Assembly: GCF_016623585.1 (NCBI RefSeq)
Contig: NZ_JAEHFY010000002.1
Span: forward strand, 173,531-237,530
Origin: Pedobacter segetis
GTDB lineage: Bacteria; Bacteroidota; Bacteroidia; Sphingobacteriales; Sphingobacteriaceae
DNA: 64,000 nucleotides
Reading direction: 5' to 3'
Positions 44,668 to 53,772 of this stretch are shown here, in pieces; position 1 is the stretch's first letter, and each line of letters opens with the position of its first letter. A program made the position numbers and the translations under genes. Below the pieces are notes generated by a model. The model was given only the letters and a program-made list of their open reading frames with translations. It was not told the origin of the DNA and did not search any database.

Positions 44668-45240
44668 TTATTGATGATCAAAAATAGGTAATACTTTAAC
44701 GCATAATTTCCCCATCAGAAACCCGATTAGGGAACCTATGAGCATCCCGATAAAAACATCTATAGGGAAATGTACCCCAACATAAACTTGGGCAAAAGAA
44801 ATTGCGCCCGCCCATAAAATGCCGGTATAAATTATCCATCGCCATCTTTTATAGAAAACCGTAATCATAAAAATTGCCATTGCAAAATGATCTGTTGCGT
44901 GTGATGATGGAAAGCTTTTGCCTGTGCCACAACCCACTCTTAAAACTACTTCTTGCTTATAGGATGCTTCTTGGCATGGCCTATCCCTGTTTACCAACGG
45001 TTTAATGATGCCAGCGCTCAAAAAATCGGCAAGGCCAACCGCCGCCGCAAAAAACAGAATGAAATAAAATCCCTTTAGCCGATAGTTGTAAATAAAATAG
45101 ATCAATATAAAGGCATACAAGGGGGTCCAATTTTTTTTCTCCCTGATCAAAGGCATCAACCAATCAAAAAAAGCATTGCCCATCCCATAATTTATGGTAT
45201 GAAAGATATGGTGGTCTAATTTTAAAAGTGCCTCTAACAT
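44668..45240 (-). CDS. PAP2-family membrane phosphatase (undecaprenyl/phosphatidic-acid type)
   Basis: The protein has 190 residues and several membrane helices. Motif 1 is KPLVNRDRP, motif 2 is GKSFPSSHATDHFA (catalytic His), and motif 3 is QVYVGVHFPIDV. In motif 3 the usual Arg of the SRxxxGxH pattern is replaced by Gln (AQVYVGVH), an exchange I recall in other Bacteroidota members. The family dephosphorylates undecaprenyl pyrophosphate or phosphatidate. It overlaps the stop of the methyltransferase gene by one base (TAATG) and is followed directly by the ZIP gene. Confidence 0.86.
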   Translation of the reverse strand: MLEALLKLDHHIFHTINYGMGNAFFDWLMPLIREKKNWTPLYAFILIYFIYNYRLKGFYFILFFAAAVGLADFLSAGIIKPLVNRDRPCQEASYKQEVVLRVGCGTGKSFPSSHATDHFAMAIFMITVFYKRWRWIIYTGILWAGAISFAQVYVGVHFPIDVFIGMLIGSLIGFLMGKLCVKVLPIFDHQ

Positions 45241-45971
45241 TACAATTTCTTACAAATAAAAATCAAACGGTCTGATTGATTGACATCGAATTTATTCAAG
45301 TGATAATCGCCAAAAGTATCTAAAACCTCAAAGCCCGCGGCAGTAAATAAAAGAGTAAAATCTGCCTGTTTAAAATCTTTTACTTTCTCATTGAAAGAAA
45401 AATGCTTGTTCTTATGTTCAAAATTGATGGTCTTTATGATTTTTCCATCTACAACGGTCCTGCTAATATGAAACGCTATGCCATCAACCTCTTTAACTTC
45501 ACGGGTTACCAAATGGTTGATTATTTTTTGGCTGTTCATATAATCAAAAACTAATTTACCATCTTTTTTTAAAGATTTTCTAAAAGTTTTAAGTGCGTTT
45601 ATGTGGTCTTTGTCTGTCTCAAAATATCCAAAACTGGTAAAAAGGTTAAAAGCAAAATCGAAATAATTGATGTAAAAGAGGTAACGCATATCATGCACAA
45701 AAAAATGAAGTTTTTTGTTTTCAAATTGCTGGGCAAATTTAATGCTCCCCAAAGAAAGATCAATCCCGGTAACATCATACTCTTTTTTATTGAGGTAAAT
45801 GGCGTGTCTGCCGCGTCCACAAGCAATATCAAGCATCTTAGCATCTGCGCCAGGTTTTAAATGGGCGCAAAGGTTATCAATAAAAAGTTCGGCTTCTTCA
45901 TCATCACGTTTTTTATAAAGGATGTGGTAGTAAGGAGAATTGAACCAGTTTTGAAACCATTTCTTGGGCAT
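45240..45971 (-). CDS. Class I SAM-dependent methyltransferase
   Basis: The protein has 243 residues. It carries the SAM-binding motif I MLDIACGRGRHAIYLNKKEY, motif II VTGIDLSLGSIKFAQQF, and a later DFAFNLFTSFGYFET. The start MPKKWFQNWFNSPYYHILY (W/F/Y-rich) is shared by a Bacteroidota group of this family. The substrate is unknown. It opens a three-gene minus-strand operon with the PAP2 and ZIP genes, overlapping the next start by one base. Divergent glmM lies 113 bases away. Confidence 0.88.
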   Translation of the reverse strand: MPKKWFQNWFNSPYYHILYKKRDDEEAELFIDNLCAHLKPGADAKMLDIACGRGRHAIYLNKKEYDVTGIDLSLGSIKFAQQFENKKLHFFVHDMRYLFYINYFDFAFNLFTSFGYFETDKDHINALKTFRKSLKKDGKLVFDYMNSQKIINHLVTREVKEVDGIAFHISRTVVDGKIIKTINFEHKNKHFSFNEKVKDFKQADFTLLFTAAGFEVLDTFGDYHLNKFDVNQSDRLIFICKKL

Positions 45972-46055
45972 AGCAAATTTTTTGATCTACAAATATAGAG
46001 TTTTCGCATTTGTGGGGATGTTTAAAATAACATCTATCATAAATGATATTATTTT

Positions 46056-46063
46056 TACTTTTG
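46056..46063 (+). promoter_or_regulatory. Candidate -7 element (TACTTTTG) of glmM
   Basis: This matches TAnnTTTG and lies 20 bases before the TTG start of glmM. It also lies inside the longer reading frame from 45964, which argues against that upstream start. A -33 TTTG was not found at the expected spacing. Confidence 0.35.
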
Positions 46064-46083
46064 AAAATCTAAAATATATCAAA

Positions 46084-47466
46084 TTGACACTCATAAAATC
46101 AATCTCCGGGATAAGGGGAACAATAGGAGGGCAAGCAGGCAACGCTTTGACCCCGACAGATATCGTAAAATTTACCACCGCTTTTGGTAACTGGGTTATA
46201 GAAAAAACCGGGAAGAAAAAAATTGTTGTAGGTAGGGATGCCCGTATTTCTGGCGAGATGGTAAGGAATTTAGTAGTTGGTACGCTACAAGGAATTGGTA
46301 TCGATGTAGTTGATCTAGGTTTATCTACCACGCCAACCGTAGAGATTGCCGTACCTGATGAGAATGCCGGCGGTGGCATCATCATTACCGCAAGCCATAA
46401 CCCCAAACAATGGAATGCGCTAAAACTTCTTAATCACGAAGGAGAATTTATCAATGATGTTGAGGGAAAAAAAGTGTTGGAAATTGCAGAAAATTTAGAT
46501 ACCGATTTTGCCCAGGTTGATGATCTAGGGAAAGTAACCTTTGATGATTCTTATCTTCAAAAGCATATCGATAAAATATTGGCCTTGCCTTTGGTTGATG
46601 CTGATGCCATAAAAGCAGCAAAATTTAAAATCGCTATAGATTGCGTAAACTCTAGCGGTGGGATATTTGTACCTTCTTTACTAAAGGCATTGGGCGTAGA
46701 AACGGTTTTTGAATTATACTGTGAGCCTGATGGGCATTTTCCGCACAACCCAGAGCCTTTGCCAGAAAATATCACCGCTTTGTGCAATGAGGTTACAAAA
46801 AACAATGCCCATTTAGGTATAGTTGTGGATCCAGATGTAGATCGTTTATGTTTTATATGTGAAGACGGAACCCCGTTTGGCGAAGAATATACTTTGGTTG
46901 CTGTTGCAGATTATATCCTAAAAAACAATAAGGGAAATACGGTTTCTAATCTTTCTTCTACCAGGGCGTTAAGAGACGTTACCGAGAATGCTGGTGGAGA
47001 GTATAAAGCATCTGCAGTTGGCGAAGTAAACGTGGTTACTTTAATGAAAGAATGTAATGCGGTAATCGGGGGCGAAGGGAATGGCGGTGTAATTTATCCA
47101 GAGTTACATTATGGCAGGGATGCTTTGGTTGGCATCGCTTTGTTTCTAACGCACTTGGCCAAATATGGCAAAGCTATTTCTGTTTTAAGGGCTAGCTATC
47201 CATCTTATTTTATATCTAAAAACAAGATCACGTTAACCCCAGAAATGGATATCGATAAATTGTTGTTATCCGTTGAAGAGAAATACAAATCACAACCGCA
47301 TTCTACCATTGATGGCTTAAAGATAGAGTTTGATAAACAATGGGTACACCTCAGAAAATCGAATACAGAACCGATCATCCGCATTTACTCAGAATCAACA
47401 TCTGAAACAGCAGCAGAAGGTTTGGCCAATAAAATTATTGAGGATATAAAGTTGTTTTTGAAGTAG
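46084..47466 (+). CDS. glmM: Phosphoglucosamine mutase GlmM, TTG start
   Basis: The frame extends up to 45964, but the family N-terminus (LIKSISGIRGTIGGQAGN) begins at TTG 46084 in the context TTG-ACA-CTC-ATA-AAA, giving 460 residues, the normal length. The alternative ATG at 46018 would add 22 extra residues with no match to family starts. The enzyme converts glucosamine-6-phosphate to glucosamine-1-phosphate for UDP-GlcNAc. Active-site signatures: GRDARISGEM; catalytic Ser in GIIITASHNPKQWN; metal loop VVDPDVDRLCF; sugar loop GEGNGGVIYPELH; and phosphate loop RKSNTEPIIRIYSE. It is divergent from the methyltransferase operon. Confidence 0.92.
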   Translation: MTLIKSISGIRGTIGGQAGNALTPTDIVKFTTAFGNWVIEKTGKKKIVVGRDARISGEMVRNLVVGTLQGIGIDVVDLGLSTTPTVEIAVPDENAGGGIIITASHNPKQWNALKLLNHEGEFINDVEGKKVLEIAENLDTDFAQVDDLGKVTFDDSYLQKHIDKILALPLVDADAIKAAKFKIAIDCVNSSGGIFVPSLLKALGVETVFELYCEPDGHFPHNPEPLPENITALCNEVTKNNAHLGIVVDPDVDRLCFICEDGTPFGEEYTLVAVADYILKNNKGNTVSNLSSTRALRDVTENAGGEYKASAVGEVNVVTLMKECNAVIGGEGNGGVIYPELHYGRDALVGIALFLTHLAKYGKAISVLRASYPSYFISKNKITLTPEMDIDKLLLSVEEKYKSQPHSTIDGLKIEFDKQWVHLRKSNTEPIIRIYSESTSETAAEGLANKIIEDIKLFLK

Positions 47467-47580
47467 GGTAAAATAATGATCTAAGGATAGATTGAAATAA
47501 TTAATGGTAAAAAGGGTGGAACGAAGAAATGAGTAATTGAAACTGAAGGAGCAAGGATTATTAAGCGGCAAATTTTTTTG

Positions 47581-47715
47581 ATGGAAATCTTGATCGAAGC
47601 CGGAATAATCTTCTTAAACCAAATAAAGTCTTTAATTAAAGAAGGCACAGAGATCTTAAAAGTTGTAGCATCAGCCAGGAAGAAAGTTTCAAGTTTAAAA
47701 ATTTGTAGGTTTTAA
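47581..47715 (+). other. Possible 44-codon fragment or small gene in the glmM-desulfurase gap
   Basis: The 346-base gap after glmM holds a frame of 44 codons starting at ATG 47581 (MEILIEAGIIFLNQIKSLIK..., amphipathic helix, ending SSLKICRF). The helix looks like the end of a four-helix-bundle protein, but the rest of such a gene is absent upstream. It may be a remnant or chance. The remainder of the gap (47716-47812) holds only repeated AATTCAATCATTC-type words. Confidence 0.2.
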
Positions 47716-47812
47716 CCTAAAGATCGTAAGTTTGTAGGTTATAATTAAGGCTATTCTTTCAAAATTCAATCATTCTCTCATTTATCAATTCAATCATTCA
47801 AAATTAATCACC

Positions 47813-48946
47813 ATGCGAGTATATTTAGATAATGCGGCCACAACACCTTTAGATAAAGAAGTAATGCAAACGATGGTGGGCGTTATGGAAAACCATTATG
47901 GCAACCCATCATCTATCCATGCGCATGGTAGGGAAGTGCGTACCTTGGTAGAAAAAGCGAGGAAAACCGTGGCAAACCTACTAAATACGGCCCCTGCAAA
48001 TATATTTTTTACTTCTGGCGGTACCGAAGCCGATAATACCGCTATAAAATGCGCTATTGAAGATTTTGGGATCACACATGCCATCACTTCCAAAATTGAG
48101 CATCATGCCGTTGGGCATACTTTAGAATTATTAGAAAAACAAGGGAAGATAAAATTGAGCTATGTTGATCTAGATCAAAAAGGAAATATAGATTATATCC
48201 ATTTAGAGAAACTGCTCCAAAACAATGGGCGTTCTTTGGTTTCTTTAATGCAGGCGAATAACGAATTAGGGAATTTAACTGATATAGAAAGGGTCGGGGA
48301 GTTATGTGAGAAATACAACGCTATTTTCCATTCTGATACGGTGCAAACCATGGGGCATTATAAACATGATCTAAGCAAATTAAAAGCTCATTTTATTGTT
48401 GGTGCTGCACATAAATTACATGGGCCAAAAGGAGTTGGCTTTTTATATGTAAATCCATCTATCAAAATAAAACCGATGATCAACGGAGGGGCGCAAGAAA
48501 GAAATATGCGTGGCGGTACAGAGAATGTTTACGGCATTGTGGGTTTTGCAAAAGCTTTAGAAATGGCTTACGCCGATATGGAGCAGCATAAAAACCATAT
48601 CCAGGCTTTAAAATCTTATATGATAGAACAGCTGAAAAAAACCATTCCAGATATACATATCAACGGAGAAACCGAGGCTGATAAAAGTTTATATACGGTT
48701 TTAAATGTTTGCTTCCCAAAAATGGAAATGGCAGATATGCTCCTTTTTAATTTGGATATCAACGGTATATCAGCATCAGGCGGTAGTGCTTGTTCCTCGG
48801 GATCAAACATCGGTTCCCATGTTTTAACCGCCATAAACGCAGATCCAGAAAGGCCTTCTGTTAGGTTCTCTTTTTCTAAACTGAATACAAAAGAAGAAAT
48901 TGATTATACGGTGGAAAAGTTGAAAGAAGCATTTGGTGAAAAGTAA
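47813..48946 (+). CDS. Cysteine desulfurase family protein (IscS/NifS)
   Basis: The protein has 377 residues. This PLP enzyme moves sulfur from cysteine for Fe-S clusters or thionucleosides. Signatures are MRVYLDNAATTPLDKEVMQT, FFTSGGTEADNTAIK, SKIEHHAVGHTLE, the PLP lysine Lys201 in VGAAHKLHGPKGVGFLYV, and the sulfur-accepting Cys327 in ASGGSACSSGSNIGSHVL. It is a full-length class-I desulfurase. No iscU or sufE gene is adjacent. Confidence 0.93.
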   Translation: MRVYLDNAATTPLDKEVMQTMVGVMENHYGNPSSIHAHGREVRTLVEKARKTVANLLNTAPANIFFTSGGTEADNTAIKCAIEDFGITHAITSKIEHHAVGHTLELLEKQGKIKLSYVDLDQKGNIDYIHLEKLLQNNGRSLVSLMQANNELGNLTDIERVGELCEKYNAIFHSDTVQTMGHYKHDLSKLKAHFIVGAAHKLHGPKGVGFLYVNPSIKIKPMINGGAQERNMRGGTENVYGIVGFAKALEMAYADMEQHKNHIQALKSYMIEQLKKTIPDIHINGETEADKSLYTVLNVCFPKMEMADMLLFNLDINGISASGGSACSSGSNIGSHVLTAINADPERPSVRFSFSKLNTKEEIDYTVEKLKEAFGEK

Positions 48947-48969
48947 AAAGTATTTAATAATCTTTACAA

Positions 48970-48993
48970 GTCATGCTGAATTTATTTCAGCAT
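48970..48993. repeat. Short hairpin with GTCATGCTG, related to 10966
   Basis: GTCATGCTGAA (48970-48980) faces TTCAGCAT (48986-48993) across a 5-base loop, with an 8-bp stem ATGCTGAA/TTCAGCAT. The outer word GTCATGCTG also begins the perfect hairpin at 10966. It lies 24 bases after the desulfurase stop and could be a terminator, although the following sequence has no T-run. Confidence 0.55.
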
Positions 48994-49186
48994 CGCATTT
49001 ACAGATTCTTAAACTGTAACCGTGTAAAAACTCATTCTGATAATATTCCGATTGGCGAGCTGGCTAACTGAATGACATCAATTTTTGAGTCAACATATTT
49101 CTTTTTAAATCTTTTATACACTCTTGGCAAGTTATTTGTTTCCTTATCAATAACGATCTATTTTTTAAAAATTAAAAAAAGAAACC

Positions 49187-49396
49187 ATGTCACAAAGTCC
49201 AGTAGAGAAACTAAACAAGATAAAAGAAGAAGAGTTAAGGTTAAAAGAACAAAAAATCGCTAATGGCGAAACCGTAGAAAACTCTGATAACAGTTTGGTA
49301 AACGAGAAAAAAGGCTCTTACAGTGTTACCCCTGGTGATAAGAGCAGGACCCATAAAGGCTCCATAGGCATAGATAGGGATGTTACAGGGATTTAA
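49187..49396 (+). CDS. Small hydrophilic protein, unknown
   Basis: The protein has 69 residues with no signal peptide. The charged N-terminal half is likely a helix (VEKLNKIKEEELRLKEQKI). The C-terminal half is low in structure, with GSYSVTPGDKSRTHKGSIGI. A gene of its own is plausible because it has a clean ATG, codon use like its neighbours, and a strong terminator directly after the stop. No family is recognised. It stands alone between the desulfurase and the metallo-hydrolase. Confidence 0.6.
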   Translation: MSQSPVEKLNKIKEEELRLKEQKIANGETVENSDNSLVNEKKGSYSVTPGDKSRTHKGSIGIDRDVTGI

Positions 49397-49412
49397 CAAA
49401 AATTTTATCTTT

Positions 49413-49447
49413 AAAAAAAGCGTTCTATAAAACAGATCGCTTTTTTT
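49413..49447 (+). terminator. Rho-independent terminator of the small hydrophilic gene
   Basis: A 10-bp stem AAAAAAAGCG (49413-49422) pairs with 49438-49447 and continues as a run of Ts, with a 15-base loop between. It directly follows the stop of the small gene. Confidence 0.85.
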
Positions 49448-49490
49448 GTTGTTTCAGATTATACTTGTTTAAACATATAATTTTTAAAAA

Positions 49491-50399
49491 ATGGAAAGAA
49501 GAAAATTTTTAATGGGTTCTGGCTTAACCATAGCAGCTTTAGCCTTAAACAAATTTACATCATTTGCATCTATGAAAGACTTTGCCGCCGCATACAACAT
49601 CAAGATGATCAACGATAAAATGGGCGTTTTTACAGAGCAGGGTGGCACTATTTTGTTTTTATTATCAGATAAAGGTTTGATCGTTGTAGATTCGCAGTAC
49701 CCAGATCCTGCAAAACACCTGGTTGCAGAATTGAAGAAAAAATCTGACAAACCCTTCGATTTATTGATCAATACCCATCATCATGGTGATCATACCAGTG
49801 GCAATATTGTTTTTAAAGGTTTGGTTAACGAGGTTGTGGCACATAAAAATTCTTTAAAAAACCAAAAAAAGGTTGCTGCAGATGCGGCTGCTGCAGGTAA
49901 AACTATTGTAGAGCAATATTACCCAACATCAACTTTTGAAAAAGATTGGAATTATAAAATTGGTAAAGACAGCATTAAAGCATACTATTTTGGAGCCGGG
50001 CATACCGATGGAGATGCCATGATTCATTTCCCAGAACATAAAGTGGTGCACATGGGCGATTTAGTTTTTAACCGCCGCTTTCCTTACATTGATAAAACCG
50101 CCGGTGCAGATATACATAGTTGGATAAAAGTGTTGGACAAGGCTATGGCAACTTTCGGGAAGGACACTACTTACGTATTTGGCCATGCTTTAGACCCAGA
50201 AGAAATTGTGGGTAATATCGACGATCTAAAAGCTTACCAAAATTATCTCCAAAAATTATTGGTTTTTGTAGCTTCTGAAATGAAAGCCGGGAAATCTAAA
50301 GAAGAAATTATGAAAGCCACTTTTATACCCGGGGCAGAAGAATGGAAAGGCGAAGGGATTTCTAGGAGTTTGGATGCCGCCTACCAAGAATTGAGTTAA
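49491..50399 (+). CDS. MBL-fold metallo-hydrolase with Tat signal
   Basis: The protein has 302 residues. A twin-arginine signal (ERRKFLMGSGLTIAALAL) suggests export in folded form. The metallo-beta-lactamase fold carries the zinc motif NTHHHGDHTSGN at about residues 94-104 and further ligands near GAGHTDGDAMIH and the late FGHALDPEE. The substrate is unknown. Relatives act as quinoprotein-relay-associated or lactonase-type hydrolases. It is followed 35 bases later by the GNAT gene on the same strand. Confidence 0.88.
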   Translation: MERRKFLMGSGLTIAALALNKFTSFASMKDFAAAYNIKMINDKMGVFTEQGGTILFLLSDKGLIVVDSQYPDPAKHLVAELKKKSDKPFDLLINTHHHGDHTSGNIVFKGLVNEVVAHKNSLKNQKKVAADAAAAGKTIVEQYYPTSTFEKDWNYKIGKDSIKAYYFGAGHTDGDAMIHFPEHKVVHMGDLVFNRRFPYIDKTAGADIHSWIKVLDKAMATFGKDTTYVFGHALDPEEIVGNIDDLKAYQNYLQKLLVFVASEMKAGKSKEEIMKATFIPGAEEWKGEGISRSLDAAYQELS

Positions 50400-50434
50400 A
50401 TGTTTTGTACTAAATTTGATAATTATTTTTGTGG

Positions 50435-50863
50435 ATGGATGATATTAAAGTTTTTAAGGTTAGCTCTGATGATGATTTAAAAAAGGTTTATCAAATAAGA
50501 ACAACCGTTTTTGTAGAAGAACAAAACTGCCCACCAGAGTTAGAATGGGAAAACGAAGATGTTTCCACACATTTTTTAGCAACTTATGATCAACAACCTG
50601 CAGCTGCTTGCCGTTGGAGAGAGACAGAAAAAGGTTTCAAACTAGAAAGGTTTGCAGTTTTGCCACAATTTAGGGGAAAAGGCATAGCCACAGAAATGAT
50701 CAAGACCGTAATTTCTGATTTGCCCAAAAAAGCCGGTTACATTTATCTTCATGCCCAAGTTACCGCTATGCCGTTATATCAAAAATCGGGGTTTAAAGCA
50801 GTTGGCGATATGTTTGAAGAAGCAGGGATACAACATTTTAAAATGGTTTTAAGCAAAAATTAA
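50435..50863 (+). CDS. GNAT-family N-acetyltransferase
   Basis: The protein has 142 residues from the ATG at 50435. An in-frame TTG at 50429 would add only two residues, so the ATG is preferred. The acetyl-CoA-binding signature is FAVLPQFRGKGIATEMIK, followed by the family core YIYLHAQVTAMPLYQKSGF. The N-terminal TVFVEEQNCPPELEWENED is typical of the ElaA-like group. The substrate is unknown. It is co-transcribed with the preceding hydrolase and ends at a strong convergent terminator. Confidence 0.87.
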   Translation: MDDIKVFKVSSDDDLKKVYQIRTTVFVEEQNCPPELEWENEDVSTHFLATYDQQPAAACRWRETEKGFKLERFAVLPQFRGKGIATEMIKTVISDLPKKAGYIYLHAQVTAMPLYQKSGFKAVGDMFEEAGIQHFKMVLSKN

Positions 50864-50864
50864 A

Positions 50865-50893
50865 ATCCCTGATCGTAATTTGCGATCAGGGAT
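50865..50893. terminator. Bidirectional terminator between GNAT gene and clpB
   Basis: An 11-bp stem ATCCCTGATCG (50865-50875) pairs with 50883-50893 across a 7-base loop. A T-rich stretch follows it at 50896-50900 on the plus strand, and AATTTT-like sequence on the other side. It lies in the gap between convergent gene stops (50863 and 50914). Confidence 0.85.
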
Positions 50894-50913
50894 CTGTTTT
50901 ACAGAAACCAATA

Positions 50914-53511
50914 TTATTTACCCTCGTTCATAAAAACAAAGTTATGGTCAAACATATCTAGTTTTATTTTGCTATCCTTGTCTACTGTTCCCGCCAAAAT
51001 CTGTTTAGATAGTTCGTTCAATATTCTTTTTTGGATAACCCTTTTTAAGGGCCTTGCACCAAACTGAGGGTCATAACCTAGTTCTGCCAGCCAATCTAAC
51101 GCTTCTTCAGAAGCATCAATGGTAATTCCCATTTCTGCCAAAGATTTTTGCACACCAACAAATTGCAGCTTTACGATATCCCTGATCTCATTTCTATTTA
51201 AAGGGGTAAACATGATGATTTCATCGATCCTGTTTAAAAACTCTGGACGGATAGATTTCTTCAACAGTTCAAAAACCTCGTTTTTGGTTTTTGCTACCAC
51301 TTCGTCCCTGTTTTCATCAACTAAAAGACTAAAATTCTCTTGTATTAAATGAGAACCGATATTAGATGTCATGATGATGATGGTATTCTTGAAGTTTACC
51401 ACCCTTCCTTTATTATCAGTTAAATGGCCATCATCCAACACTTGTAACAAAATGTTAAAAACATCGGGATGCGCTTTTTCAATCTCATCAAACAAAATAA
51501 CAGAATAAGGTTTTCTTCTAACGGCTTCTGTCAACTGTCCGCCCTCATCATAACCCACATATCCCGGAGGTGCACCAATTAATCTGCTAACGGCATGGCG
51601 TTCTTGATATTCGCTCATATCGATCCTTACCATGCTATGTTCATCGTTAAAAAGAAATTCTGCCAATGCTTTGGCCAACTCTGTTTTACCAACACCCGTT
51701 GTTCCCAAGAAAATAAAAGAGCCGATCGGTTTCTTTTGGTCGCTTAAACCAGCCCTAGATCTACGGATTGCATCGGCTATGGCCTCAATTGCCTCAGACT
51801 GCCCCGCAACCCTCTTATGCAGCTCATCTTCTAAATGCAACAATTTCTCACGTTCACTGGCTATCAATTTATTTACGGGAATGCCTGTCCACCGGGCAAC
51901 AACCCCCGCAACATCTTCAGAAGTTACCTCTTCTTTTAACATTCTGTTATCAGAAGTTTTGCTTTCTAACTCGGCTTTAAGTTTATCAACCTCCTCTTGT
52001 GTTTCTTTTATCCTTCCGTAGCGTATTTCGGCAACTTTGCCATAATCGCCGGCTCTTTCGGCTTGTTCTGCTTCTAATTTTAGATCTTCAATAGACTCTA
52101 TTTTTGTATTTACGGCATCCACCAAATCTTTTTCGCCCTGCCATTTAGCTTTTAATTCGTCCCTTTCAGAAGATAGATCTGCAATTTCTTTAGAAAGATC
52201 GCTTACTTTTCTTTCGTCTTTTTCTCTTTTTATCGCTTCACGCTCTATTTCTAACTGCATGATCTTCCTATCCAATTCATCAACCGCTTCCGGTACAGAA
52301 TCCATTTCCATACGCAATTTAGAAGCCGCTTCGTCCATTAGATCAATGGCCTTATCTGGTAAAAAACGATCAGAAATATAACGTTGAGAAAGTTCAACGG
52401 CAGAAATAATGGCCTCATCTTTTATCCTTACCTTATGGTGGGTTTCGTAGCGTTCCTTTAATCCACGTAAAATGGAAACCGCATCTGCAGTATCTGGTTC
52501 TTCAACCATTACCTTTTGAAAACGACGCTCTAAGGCCTTGTCTTTCTCTAAATATTTTTGATATTCGTTTAAGGTTGTTGCCCCAATGGCTCTTAATTCG
52601 CCCCTGGCTAATGCTGGTTTTAAAATGTTTGCAGCATCCATTGCTCCTTCGCCACCACCAGCGCCCACCAAAGTATGTATCTCATCAATAAATAAAATAG
52701 TTTCCCCGTCGCTGTCGCTCACTTCTTTGATCACGGCTTTTAAGCGTTCTTCAAACTCGCCTTTATATTTTGCTCCTGCTATTAAAGCGCCCATATCTAA
52801 AGAATAAACCACTTTAGATTTTAAGTTTTCGGGTACATCGCCTTTGATGATCCTGAAAGCGATACCTTCTGCAATTGCGGTTTTACCAACACCGGGCTCG
52901 CCAATTAAGATCGGGTTGTTCTTGGTTCTACGGGATAAAATCTGTATCACACGGCGTATTTCCTCATCACGCCCGATAACTGGATCCAACTTCCCTGATT
53001 CTGCATATTCGTTTAGGTTGCGGGCATATTTATTTAAAGCCTGATAAGTAGCTTCGGCATTTTGATCGGTAACTTTTGCGTCGCCACGCAAGGCGGTAAT
53101 GGCCTTTTTCAAGTCTTTTTCGTTAACGCCTTGGTCTTTTAGAAGCGAAGCGGTTTTATCGCCAGCGTTTAAAATCCCTAAGAGAAGATGCTCTACAGAC
53201 ACAAACTCATCCTTAAATTCTTTTAGGCAAGATTGTGCCTTTTGTAAGGTGGAATTTGCGGCATTTGAAAGGTAAACATTGCTTCCGCTAACTTTTGGGT
53301 AAGTAGAAATAAGATCATCTAAAGATTGATTGAGATGATTGATATTGACATTCAGTTTCTTTAGTATATAACCTACCACGTTTTCATCAACAGAAAGCAA
53401 GGCCTTTAAAATATGGGCATTTTCTATAGATTGTTGTTGAAAACCGGTGGTAATCTCTGAAGCCTTTTGAACGGCCTCTTGTGCTTTTATAGTGAAATTA
53501 TTAAAGTTCAT
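50914..53511 (-). CDS. clpB: ATP-dependent chaperone ClpB
   Basis: The protein has 865 residues from ATG 53511 (MNFNNFTIKAQEAVQKA). The longer frame from 53571 adds 20 residues (MLLIDQSGFIFDAN) not seen in the family. Order: N-terminal Clp_N repeat pair; first AAA+ with Walker A GEPGVGKT and Walker B ILFIDEIHTL; coiled-coil middle domain (about 400-530, rich in ELEIEREAIKREKDE-type sequence); second AAA+ with Walker A GTTGVGKT; and a C-terminal D2-small domain. ClpB disaggregates proteins with DnaK. A promoter with a TATTTTTG -7 box and a TTTG -33 box lies directly upstream. It is divergent from the LacI gene. Confidence 0.95.
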   Translation of the reverse strand: MNFNNFTIKAQEAVQKASEITTGFQQQSIENAHILKALLSVDENVVGYILKKLNVNINHLNQSLDDLISTYPKVSGSNVYLSNAANSTLQKAQSCLKEFKDEFVSVEHLLLGILNAGDKTASLLKDQGVNEKDLKKAITALRGDAKVTDQNAEATYQALNKYARNLNEYAESGKLDPVIGRDEEIRRVIQILSRRTKNNPILIGEPGVGKTAIAEGIAFRIIKGDVPENLKSKVVYSLDMGALIAGAKYKGEFEERLKAVIKEVSDSDGETILFIDEIHTLVGAGGGEGAMDAANILKPALARGELRAIGATTLNEYQKYLEKDKALERRFQKVMVEEPDTADAVSILRGLKERYETHHKVRIKDEAIISAVELSQRYISDRFLPDKAIDLMDEAASKLRMEMDSVPEAVDELDRKIMQLEIEREAIKREKDERKVSDLSKEIADLSSERDELKAKWQGEKDLVDAVNTKIESIEDLKLEAEQAERAGDYGKVAEIRYGRIKETQEEVDKLKAELESKTSDNRMLKEEVTSEDVAGVVARWTGIPVNKLIASEREKLLHLEDELHKRVAGQSEAIEAIADAIRRSRAGLSDQKKPIGSFIFLGTTGVGKTELAKALAEFLFNDEHSMVRIDMSEYQERHAVSRLIGAPPGYVGYDEGGQLTEAVRRKPYSVILFDEIEKAHPDVFNILLQVLDDGHLTDNKGRVVNFKNTIIIMTSNIGSHLIQENFSLLVDENRDEVVAKTKNEVFELLKKSIRPEFLNRIDEIIMFTPLNRNEIRDIVKLQFVGVQKSLAEMGITIDASEEALDWLAELGYDPQFGARPLKRVIQKRILNELSKQILAGTVDKDSKIKLDMFDHNFVFMNEGK

Positions 53512-53537
53512 AGTTTTTTTCCTCAAAACGTTAGCAT

Positions 53538-53572
53538 CAAAAATAAAACCACTTTGATCAATAAGCAACAAA
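53538..53572 (-). promoter_or_regulatory. Candidate clpB promoter (TTTG ... TATTTTTG)
   Basis: On the minus strand, TATTTTTG (complement of 53538-53545) and TTTG (complement of 53569-53572) are separated by 23 bases. Both match the Bacteroidota -7 and -33 boxes, though the spacer is slightly long. The -7 box lies 26 bases before the ATG at 53511. Confidence 0.5.
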
Positions 53573-53733
53573 CTGAAATTTTGACATAACTAATTGATTT
53601 TAAATGACTTTTTGACGGTTTATTAATAAACAAAAGGTAATTTTATCATGTTTTGAGATGTCATTTTTTCTTAGATACCATTTAATGTTAAAGACATTTA
53701 GGGTAGGCAAATCAAAATCGGAAAATTATCTTT

Positions 53734-53741
53734 TATATTTG
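53734..53741 (+). promoter_or_regulatory. Candidate -7 element (TATATTTG) of the LacI gene
   Basis: This matches TAnnTTTG and lies 31 bases before the ATG at 53773. No good -33 box was found. Confidence 0.3.
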
Positions 53742-53772
53742 GGGCTAATAAATAAATCCTACATTTAATTTT

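Noticed and set aside
50429..50434. TTG start for the GNAT gene
   Set aside because: The ATG two codons later fits the family start, and the added two residues have no support.
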